Made by a program: the position numbers and the translations under genes. The notes under the pieces were generated by a model. It was not told where the DNA came from and searched no databases. It saw nothing but the letters and a program-made list of their open reading frames with translations. Source: Gnomoniopsis sp. IMI 355080 (taxonomy: Eukaryota; Ascomycota; Sordariomycetes; Diaporthales; Gnomoniaceae). Taken from it: a stretch of 64,000 nucleotides of DNA. Location of the stretch: assembly GCA_027946555.1 (NCBI GenBank), contig JAPEVC010000099.1, forward strand, positions 61,721 to 125,720, written 5' to 3'. Of the stretch, positions 45,975 to 56,154 are shown one piece after another (the stretch's first letter is position 1; each line of letters begins with the position of its first letter).

Positions 45975-47040
45975 ATGGACACACAAATGTCTGTTTCAGA
46001 ACTCAACGACTTCCAGGCTGAACTCCGTAAAAATTCTATACCTGACGTGGAGACAGTCCAGGAGCTCTTCGACATGGAGTTCGACTCTATATTCACATGC
46101 CTTACCGCAGATGGGCGGTGGGGGGCTCTCCAGCTCAGCATCCAGCATCAACTAGACATCCCACTATCTGGAACCAAAATCCTCCAGGAATTGTTGAAAA
46201 TTTACGGTATTTTCCAGCAAGTCTTACCCAATTCGTCCTGGGCAAGTCTTGATATGATGTCTCTTGTCACATTCATCTTTGTGCGACGATTTGGCTACCG
46301 AAGACGCCTCGGGCTTGTCAAGAGGACGCCGTCACATGGATACGTTACTGAGATACCATACGAAAGGCACACCATCGGCGACTTTCGCCATGAACAGGTT
46401 CTGTGGGTCTTTTACGATAACGTACTGGGGGATGAGGGTGGCAATCCTATCTTCGCTGGGATGTGCAGAACGTCTCCATCCCTCTGCACGCATGCAGAAT
46501 ACCGTTTGGAAAACATTTCGCCTAGCCCCCAGGAAAACACAGTCCAACATAATGGAGACAACCAGGCAGATTCAGCAATGTCAGCGTCCGGCTCGGAAGG
46601 AGGCACGGCCACCACCAGCCCACCGCAGTCCACCATCAACGACGCAGTTCCACCCAACGCGCCTACCGGACCAGCCTTATTGTGCTGGAACTGCAGTGGC
46701 CGAGGCCATCAGTCGAGTGAGTCTGTCCTTTCGTCATGAAGCTTCTGATCTGTGCGGAACAGCAACAAGAAGAAGAGAGAAGACTAACGAACTCTTCGCC
46801 GCCGCGATAGACCAGTGCGTTAGTCCTTCCGTGTGCCACAACTGTGGCGGAACAGGACACGTTGCCCGCAACTGTACATCCCCTTACGCAGAGTGCCCCT
46901 TATGTAGGGAGAGAGGCCATCTCCAGCACTTTTGTCGTGTTGTGGCGGCGTCTAGGGGGCATATGAATGGAGCAGGGAACGCAGAAGGACGCCATGGTTC
47001 GGTTCTGCGACAGCTAAATGGAGAGTCTAAGAAGGTATAG
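45975..47040 (+). CDS. Uncharacterised protein with three CCHC zinc knuckles
   Basis: I do not recognise the family. Exons are 45975-46716 and 46811-47040, with a 94-nt intron (GTGAGT donor, GACTAAC branch-like site). The product is 323 residues. Residues 1-165 are a mixed, partly hydrophobic globular region with no motif I can name. Residues 180-235 are Ser/Thr/Pro/Asn-rich. Three perfect C-x2-C-x4-H-x4-C knuckles follow: C237-C240-H245-C250, C256-C259-H264-C269 and C276-C279-H284-C289. The first is completed only by splicing, which strongly supports the intron. CCHC knuckles bind single-stranded RNA or DNA, as in Gis2, Air1/2 and retroelement Gag, so a nucleic-acid role is inferred. A captured Gag-like gene is possible, but no protease or reverse transcriptase lies nearby. 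Confidence 0.8.
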
Positions 47041-47510
47041 GCGTTAAGGTGAGAGTCTGAGGTTGGAATGGGAAAGGGAGCCAGTTGTAGATTTTTGGGT
47101 TGGTTTATTCTTGTGTCTCGCATTAGCCATTGGGCGAATCTGGGATGCGGATTCTGACTGGCGGCGTTGGATCTTTTGGAACTGTGAGTGTGGTAGGCAT
47201 TATCACCAGCTGACCAAGACTTGGGTCACGAACGATCAGTATTCGGTCCGACTATTGCATAGTGAGAGAGGCTTTGTGTGGTTGTTACCACCACCCTGTT
47301 TCCCCAGGGAGGGGTACCACGAGCGCTGCAGCAAGGTTTGCTTGAGTTTGGGACTGAGATTGCACCTATTGGATTTTTGAAACATATTGCCAGCTATTCG
47401 ACAACGAAATAAACTTGCATGGCATCTAAATTTCTTGAGCATCTACATACAACAAGTTCAAATCGACGGGCAGTTCTAAGACGCCTCACATCGCAGGGCC
47501 GATTGTTATT
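47041..47510. other. Convergent gap, zinc-knuckle gene / aspartyl aminopeptidase
   Basis: These 470 bases between converging stop codons should contain both 3' untranslated regions. No further gene is seen. Confidence 0.5.
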
Positions 47511-49196
47511 CTAATCCACCAGGATCTTGGCCTCCAAGTCCGAGTAGTGCGACAGGAAGGCATCAAATAGCTTGATTCCGTGCTCGACATCGTAGGACCC
47601 GCCTGTTTCGCGAATCGAGTGCATGCTCAGCTGCGGGTTGCCCAAGTCCAAAGTGCGGACACCCATCTTTGCTGATAGCATAGGGCCAATGGTGCTACCG
47701 CAGGAGCTGTCGTTGCGTACGACGAAGAGCTGCAGAGGAACGCCAGCCTTCTTTGCGACTTCTTGAAGGAGGACGATACCCGGAGAGTTGGTAGCGTATC
47801 GCTGATTTGCATTGACTAAGTGTAATGGTCAGCTGATGGTCTCTGCCTGTTGGAAAAGCAGGAAGTGAGCTTACTCTTGATCACAGTGCCTTTGTTCATC
47901 TCAGGTCTATGATCCGACTCATACTTTGCCTGATAGTTAGGATTCACACTGTGCGCCATGTCTGCCGAGACGAAGAAAGAGGTGGAAAGCGTCTGCTCGA
48001 ACGCCGTAGCAATGTCATCGGCATTCACGTGCTCGTACGACTTTTCCGATCCGGAGTCGATGAAACGAGCCGCTGGCAAAACGGAGAGACGTCGGAGGAC
48101 GGCCGGCAGCAGGTTGGAGTTGGCACCGTGTGCCGTGAGAGAGCCGATCTCCTCGTGGTCGAAGCAGGCGATCAACCGGATGCTTGACTCAGAGTCCAGG
48201 CTGCTGTCTGACTTGACGGATTCTATGAGGCCCATGACGCTGCAGTATGTCATGCCGAGGTTGTCAAGGCGAGGCGAGAAGATCAGTTCGTCGTTCAGAC
48301 CGCCTAGACAGCTCTTCTGCGTGTCGTACAACACCAGCTCAAAGTCGACCACGTCTTCCGTCTCCACGCCGGCATGCTGTGCAATTACATCCAGAAGATA
48401 TGGGTGGTGACGCTGTGACATGGCTTTCAAAGGCTGGAAATCCCCATCCTGCGCGTCAGCCTCGGCAGACTCGTCTTTCTTTGCCTCGGCAGCGCTCTTC
48501 CCAGTACGGTTGAGCTCGGCCGCAGCCAGTCCGCAGATGGGGAAGAGCTCAGTTTCCTTATTTGGATCGAAGTTGCTGGAGCGGTCCAAGTGGATGGCCA
48601 AAGTTGGGATGCGCAGAATTGGCTTGTCGACCTTGATGAGCTTCTGGACGAAGTTGTCCTTCTTGTCTTTGACGAGGACACGGCCGGCGATGGACAAATC
48701 ACGATCAAACCAGGTATGCCAGATTCCGCCACCGTAGGTCTCCACACCAACCTGCAGGAAGCCAGCATTGGTCTTCTTACTGACGGGCTTGATACGTAGA
48801 CAGGGTGAATCGGTGTGAGCACCGATCATGGAGATGGGGTTCCCAGGGGCCCATTTCTTGCCGATGGCAAAAGCTACGATGGAGGAGGCATTGCGGGTGA
48901 GATAGTACTGGGACAAGAATTAGTATAGTACATTTTGGAAGGCAATGGTGAAGTGAGTAGGTAGTCTGCCTTACTTTGCCGCCAGGTAGCAACTCGGAAG
49001 ACCAATTATCCCGCTCCTTGATCCCTTTGAAGCCGGCAGCCTCCAAGCGTTTGACTGCCTCGGCAACAGCGTGGTAGGCTGGTGATGAAATTTATTAGCC
49101 GCATGACCATGGGCGACAGGCTTGGGTGAGTAGCTTACGAGTGGGTGAAGCGTTGACAAACTCAATGAACTCCTCGGCGGACTTGGGAGGGGCCAT
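47511..49196 (-). CDS. Aspartyl aminopeptidase (M18 family, DNPEP/Ape4-like)
   Basis: Zinc metallopeptidase that removes N-terminal Asp or Glu from peptides; it is cytosolic, and yeast Ape4 can also reach the vacuole. Exons (minus strand) are 49139-49196, 48975-49078, 47875-48907 and 47511-47815 (introns 60, 67 and 59 nt). The product is 499 residues. Family landmarks, in order: SPTPYHAV across intron 1, GAHTDSPCLRIKP (His85 and Asp87), HLDR, SPRLDN, DHEEIGS (304-310), SADMAHSVNPNY, RNDSSCGSTIGP and QLSMHSIRE near the C-terminus. All metal-ligand motifs of the M18 family are present, so an active enzyme is expected. No signal peptide is visible. Confidence 0.96.
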
Positions 49197-49671
49197 ATTG
49201 ATGAGAGTGAATGCAAAGTGGCGGCGAAAAGCACTGATTGGTCTCAAGGTCAAGCTGGGCCGGGTCCTAAGCATAGGGCAAGAGTTGCAGCAAGCTTGAC
49301 GCACTCGGAGAGGTTACTGGGGAGAGGCTATCAAGGTATTCAAAGGAATGGTATAATGTAGACGACTATCAGCGATGCAATCAGACACGGGCAGTTACGA
49401 AGTGCTTCAGCAAACCAGACCAGACCCCATGCCAGGACGCTCGGCGGGCGTCCCCGCTGTTACATTGTATCGAATTTCGGAACCGAGTCGGCGGACAGGG
49501 GCATCCGTGCGGGTAGAGACATCGAGCAGATGCTGATCCTGTCGGGAATAACGGCTACATTAGGTATGCTGCGCACACATCTTGTCTATGTTGGGTAGAC
49601 AGAAGACGTTGATTGCTTTCCTGGAAAGTACCTCAGGTAGGTACTATGTAAGCTAAATACACCGCTATGGT

Positions 49672-49672
<1 letters not shown>

Positions 49673-49708
<36 letters not shown>
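49673..49708. repeat. (CT)18 microsatellite
   Basis: Eighteen perfect tandem CT units lie about 480 bases upstream of the aspartyl aminopeptidase start (read as GA on that gene's strand). Confidence 0.95.
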
Positions 49709-49711
<3 letters not shown>

Positions 49712-52700
49712 CGTGTGCGTGTGTCGGCTAGGCCTTGGATGTTCTTGGACCCCCCCTCCGGAGTAGACTGCCGGTAGCACTGCGGGTCCACCCATTTTAC
49801 CTTATCGACAAGGGGTCGCTCGTCCCTACTACCATCGTACTTTAGTCCCGTCGGTGTGAGTATTTCATTTGACCTTACCTTACCTCAGCTTACCTACCAT
49901 TGGAGATCTTTAGATCCCTCAGCCTTACGTCTCGCCAGATCGGACAGGGCAAGGCTTGTTTGAAAGCGGCCGACAAGCCTTTCGATATTTGACAGCACTT
50001 AATTCCCAACGTCAGCTTCTTTACCCGCTTGTCTGACCTCTCAAGATTCTGGATCTATTATCTGAATATTCTACTATGGTAAAACCTGCCTGTCGGCCGG
50101 CTGTCGGAAGGCTTGCATATTGTCAGGGGGTGCCGGTAAAACACGCGTCCCCGTCCCTCCATCTATTCTCTTCATCTCCCTCTTTGTTCTCGACTGTGCC
50201 ATTTGGGCGCGCATTAAAAAAAAGACGTTAGCCGACGTGCTTCCCAGGGTGGTGTAGGCATGTCGTCCTATGGGGAAACACAAGTCGGGGCTGATTGATG
50301 CCACCACCTCGTGATGAGGCTGTTGGCTCCGACCAACTAGATCGTGTACAGCTGCTGGTGTGTGCCGCCTACCCACACCATGCGATGCACCTTTTCAAGA
50401 AATAGAGAAATAGATGACGGGCGTGGTAGCCTGTTGTGGGTGGTCTTTGCAGCTTCAAAGTGGCAATTCTGATAACAGACTGTCCTCACCGTTATTTGTA
50501 GTGAGTGAGTGATGCAGCGATGTACTCTGTACTAGATAGTTTAAAAAGCTAGCAACTCGGCCTAGTGCAAATGGAAGTTTGATTAAGCACTGGAGGAAGA
50601 CGAAAGAAATCTGCGGCGGGAAGCTCTCGTTTCACCTGGGCTCTCTTCAGGTCGGTACGACTGTCAATTGCCAAGTATTGATTTCCCACATGTCAGAGGC
50701 CTCACCGCTACCATGTGGGCATAAGCAATCTCGCCGAAGCCCCTTGTTGTGTCTACTACTTTACAGAGTACCTCTCAGCCTACAAGAGGCATGCAGCATT
50801 CAAATCAATTGACAGCCATCAATAGAGCCCAGTGCACCACCTCACCTCGCGCGCGGTACGGGGTAGAGATCGACAATGTGGGCCCCACCCCGGTTCCTGG
50901 AAACTACCTACTCGACAGCCTGGCAACCCTGCCCTGACCACCTTGGAGACAGCCCACTGTACGGATATATAGACTTCACGACGATCACGCATGGTATTAT
51001 TGCCATGTGTATCAGGACCCAATTCTTGGTCGTGTTGACTAGGGATGAAGGAAAGCAGCCAAAGAAAAAGATAGTGCTACTTCCCTGGGTACTATGGAAT
51101 TCTACATGATTGCGATCCAGCGCTCAAGCAGCCCGCTGAAGGACAGTAAGACTGTGTGAGCTATTACGTACGGTGTTTTCGGCATCTAACGAGACATAAG
51201 TAGATCCTACCATGGTGGAATGGAAAGGGAATTTGTGTTCACTGCCATCGTCGAGCCTAGCGTCGCACCTGGGGACGTGAGCTTCGACAGCCTTGCTTGA
51301 AACTTGCCGCATCTTATTATCATTAATATTATTATTTCCTTGTTCGTTTCTTGTTTCTATGTGGGCAGCTGCTCATGATTGAGTCACGTCTCGAGCGGCC
51401 CGTCAACGGCGGACCTAGTACCGAGCAACAGCCACGATATAGTACAAGTAGCTGGAAAACCTAGAGCATCTAATAATTGTGCAAGAGACCTTGGCGGCCT
51501 TGTCACAGAGAGTGGCGCGATGAGATTGTGATAGGTGTCGGGATACGTTGCGCGCTATAACATACGGCCCAAACCCGATCAGGTAGGTAAATCATGTCGG
51601 TAGATAGCCGCGACGGACTCTCCTGTTGCAAGGACAAGCCATGCTTGGCTTCTTCATGAATGTCGTGATTGAGACTGGGCTTTTCGAAGAATTGAAATGG
51701 TAAGGTGAACAGGGGCAGATACCACGTGTAACAATGTGCACAGATGAGACTCGATTGTTGGAATGTTCTGCAGAGCCTTCCTCGTCTCAACGACCCGGCT
51801 GTTCCTGCGTGACGAGTGGGTGGCCCCCAGATTTGGCATAGCGTGCGTCGCCAGCGCAGTAATAGCTGCAGAGCAACGCCATCGTCGTTCGTGGGGATTG
51901 GATTGGACGGGCAGGCATGGGCGTCGGGCAAGCCACTTTGTGCCACCCCCAACTCGGGAACTATACGTACCGGGGCAAGCTGGTATCTGGGCCAGTCAAA
52001 ACTTCAAGCTCGTCCGCGTGAGGCGACAAGCGAGATGGACCATGATGATGGCGTCGAGTCTATGTGTCAAGAGGCGGTAGACATACACGATGCTAACAAC
52101 TACGCCGACAAGATGCTAGGACACGGGCGAGCTTTCTTAGCTGTTGCTGGCGTAGTGAAGGGGATTGCTGGTGCTTGGACCACCTACGGGTCGCATGTGA
52201 CGTCTACCCGACCGAGGGAGGATTGGACAAGCAGAAATGATGAGGAATTATGTCAAGTAGTTTGGCCGGTGAAGAAGCGATTACCACGAGCTGTTGAATT
52301 GGCCAAGACAGGAGGCATTGCATGCCATAGTAGATGTATGATGGCTAATGTTTTATACTATGGAGGAAAGAGAGTGGGCATTGCGGGGGATATTTCCCAG
52401 ACCCTTGCTTTACCATACCTGTACCTGGTATTTCCAACTGTTCACTGTTGCGCAAGAGAATCGCAATCCATGTCCCGGTCCTGTGGCGGTAACAAGTACT
52501 GTGTGCTGATCCCTGACAAGGACAGTGACAGCGACAGGCCCGCCCGTCGTCACATCAGTCACCTCACCAGCGGCCAGGGAACATCGAAGGGTTGTCGCCA
52601 TTGCCGATCAACGCGGAGAGAGCTTGCTTAATCCTGTTCACATCCCCACGCGCAAATGGGGTCTTTCATCTGCCTTCTTCCCCAAGGTTGGCCCACCTAT

Positions 52701-53926
52701 TGACCACGTAGATATGCTCCGCCCGCCATTCCCCAGAAAAGGAGAGGCAGAGAGAGATTGTTGTCGGAAGTCGACGGACAGCCAAAAGCAAAGTGAAATA
52801 GTTTCTCAATTAGCGACTAGGGGGGGGCCCGACACCAATCCGGTCTGCGGCAAGCCAACAGCCAGAAAGCTTCAAAGTTCGAGCCTGTGGATGGGGACTC
52901 GATTGGGAATAGACAATCTAAGGTGTGCAGGGGCAGTCCCTGTCTTTGCCAGGCTCTTGCACGCAAGGCTTGTCTGAGGGTCCAGGTTTCTTTGGTGTCA
53001 GTCAGGGACGAGGGGGATAGGACACGACGCATAGGAGGGAAGAGAAGGGGGGGGGGGCATCTTTCGACGGCTGGCTCGAAACGAATTGTTTTCGAGTGCG
53101 GCGAATGCGCTTCTTGAGACGGAGCCGGATGGCGCCTCTGTTATGTTTTGCATTTGTGACATGGCCCCTTTGAAAGAATATCAATTTCGAGGTACCCGAT
53201 TCTCGAAAGCATCGCCCGCGAGATGCGATATTTCGAGAATTTCAAAACCCATCAACTCATCTGACTGTGCGCACCTGCACCTGCGTGCTTCTTACCTTTT
53301 ATTTGCAGAGCCTCCATTTGCATAGCCTCCGACTGTCTTTACCCAAAACGTTGTTGTTGTACAGCACAGTCACCACAAGACTCTGTCGTCATCCGGTTGG
53401 CACATGCATGGGCTAAGTCTAAAGCTTGTTGGTAGTGTGCCTGGCAGCCTGGGTGCCCAGAGGTGGCGAACGACCTGCGCATTGCCCGCCGTCAACTCCG
53501 TACAACATGCAACTTGCAAACATCAGCACCAGCCTTGTAGTCGAATTGGAGGATGACTTCCTGCTTGCCACCAGAGTGCCATGGAGTCAATGTTGGCTCA
53601 GAATAGGCAACATTTGTGTGGGCAACTGGACAAGATGATTGATGCATACATCCACTTATACCGGGATAAAGTGCCAGGAAATGTAACTAAAGACCATCCT
53701 GTGCAAAACCTGCCAAAACAGCTCGCGAGATCGATAGCGGCTCCTACCTTGTCTTTTGACAGTGGAACCCCATATCGTGACATGTTCCGCGCGAAAATAA
53801 GTGTTCAGGCAGTTAGGCGCTGGAGGGGTGGCATTTAGACGCCCTCCAGTGTTGCGCCTTGTCCAATAACCTATGCCTCGACCCCTCTTTTTGACATATC
53901 TCGTCGTCTTCTTGCAATACCCTTTC

Positions 53927-53964
53927 TTCCTTTCTTTCTTTCTTTCTTTCTTTCTCTCTCTCTC
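53927..53964. repeat. (CTTT)n/(CT)n compound microsatellite
   Basis: About six CTTT units run into five CT units. No coding meaning. Confidence 0.85.
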
Positions 53965-56154
53965 GTGTGCGCAACTTTAAGGTTGATGTTGGCCTCCCTG
54001 ACTTTGGTAAGTTTGTCACAGAAAACTACACTGCATTGGACTTGTACATCTTCCGAGAAAGATTGGGCTGCTTTGAGCAAAAGGCACGGATACATAGTAC
54101 ATCCAGCAGATCAAGATCCCCGTCAAGGATGTACCTAACCAACCCTGCCCATTTCCGCGACGGGAAGAAAAGAAGAAGCAGGTACCTTGATGGATCGAGT
54201 ATTGCAAGAACTGGGCGGCCTAGCTTGAGGTCATTGCTGGCCAGTAACCTCATCATGAGGTTGAGTAGATAGATGCCCAGCTAACAATTAAATCAGGTCA
54301 TCTGGCTCACCACACCGTTCAGAATCAGGCGAAAAGAAGAAGAGCTTTTGGTCGGGCAAAAGCGAGTGTCATGGGGCAGGGACACAGCAGCACCTGGGCG
54401 GGCTGGCCAGGCCCCCCCTGTCACTCTTTTCCACCTGGCAACTGTGCAGGGACCCACAACACATCAATGGTACTCTGCACGTTTGGGATGTCATCTCGCC
54501 CGTCTGCTTCCTCGCTCGCCCTTTTTGCTCCTTCCCAATTGTCGTCAGGATTCAATAAGCACATTAGGTGAATTTGCAGACCTCAATTGAAGGCCAGCAT
54601 ATGAGAACTTCCCACAAATGAAAATAGCCCTCGTGCGTTGAGCCACCCGCCATACAAATCAGCATGGAGCATGGGCATATCGGGGCCAAGCTTGCTGACG
54701 ACGTACCTAAGGGCCCTAGCCTTGTACCCTAGACACGGCACTTATTACGCTAGGCCAACACTAGACGAGGGGCGTCCCTGGTCTCGTTTCCGCCGCGTCT
54801 CTCCCACTGCCCTCCCACCTTGCCTGCACCTCTTGCGCTCTTGCGCTCGTGCACTCCGCGCCATCCACCAGCCTTCGTGACCCGCAGCCGCCTTTTCTCT
54901 CCTGCTTCTCCCCATGTCCTTCACTCTCGCAGGCGGTCAACCTCTCTTCCTTCCCTCCCCCCACAACACCTTCCCACCTTTCTCCCACCGTGCCAATTTT
55001 GCACGCCGTTGCAGTCGGGAGACTGCTGCGCTTCTTCTTTCTGTCGCTCTACTATTTTCTTTCTTGGTGATCTCCAGTCGCTGTCTTGTACATGCTCTCG
55101 AAATACGCTGCGCTGCGACACGCTTTGCCCTGGTCTACTCGAGTCTGTTAAACCTAGTACCCACGCCCGCTGCTACCTACTCGATTCCTTGCCTCGCTCT
55201 CTGCCTACCCCATCTCTGGACGTTCAACGCAGGATTTTCGACTGCCACGGCTACGACTTGACGGGAAAATCCCCAGGAGTATCTGAGAGAAGTGTCTGGA
55301 CCCGAAACTATATATCGGCTCAGCGACGGCGCCATCCGCACCCGTCATTCCATAGCAAGGTTTTCCGCCCACTTACGACTACAATCTCACCACACCCGCT
55401 GTCGAGATCCGATTCCGTCCTCAAACCGACTACGCACACCTTTTGCTTCGTTTCCTGGCTTTGTAATCGCTGGCCTCGTGCAGTAACACTGTATCAAATC
55501 TTGTTGGACGCTCCGGGAGACCCTGCGAACTGTACTTTCAAGCAGCCAGGCACCCTCACCCCCGGCCTCGGTCGTTTATTGTCGCCGACTTAGCCTGGCA
55601 AAACCCTTGGCGTCATCAGCATCAGAGGCTCATTCTGTGTCAGACGCTCATCACCTTTGTCCAGGCACTGAGAGGAGGCTCTATTGGATGACCGTTGGAA
55701 TCCTGCATCGCTTTGTTGACGTTGACAATAACAACGTCCCTACTCTGCTTCTCAAAGTGCCCAGACTTTGCTATCTTTTCGGCTCTTCCGAATCGCTTTT
55801 ACGGGTCATTGTGAGGATTGATTGCCAGGATTTGGGCTCTGCAGCAAGGATCTTACGGCCCCCGGCTTTCCCATGCGGCCCTGCTTGAGACATACTAGGC
55901 AGCCTGCAGCTTGTTGGTGACGACTCTTCAGAATCAAGTCAACAAGCCATTCACAGACTCACCTGGACTTGGCCCCACGTTTACCTTATTGGCCGGACCC
56001 TTGAGAATCACATCCTACTTTGCGGCGACGATCCTCTCTATCGACCAACAAAGGAGAGGCATTTGCGCATCAGCGCCACGACGAGACAGCTTCACTGCGC
56101 CATTCGAGCTACTTGTTCTGATTCTGGGCTGCTCCTCAGAATCACCAGGCGGCA

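Larger units (their letters stand above)
49197..56154. other. 7-kb intergenic region upstream of MED15
   Basis: This is the largest gap in the window. I find no supported gene. Open frames such as 51816-52631 and 54820-55593 look random, the second being simply C/T-rich. Features seen are a (CT)18 microsatellite (49673-49708), TACCT/AGGTA motifs (49627-49645, 49873-49898, 54702-54711), a G11 run near 53047-53057 and a TTTC/CT tract (53927-53964). From about 54760 to 55600 the plus strand is strongly C/T-rich, as in long fungal leaders. The region probably holds the DAP promoter on the left and an extended MED15 promoter and leader on the right. Confidence 0.5.

Noticed and set aside
51816..52631. 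271-codon frame in the 7-kb gap
   Set aside because: Starts at GTG, not ATG, has random-looking composition and no recognisable motif or plausible exon partner.
54820..55593. 257-codon Ser/Pro/Leu/Arg-rich frame before MED15
   Set aside because: It follows from the C/T-rich leader composition, starts at a non-ATG codon and resembles no family.
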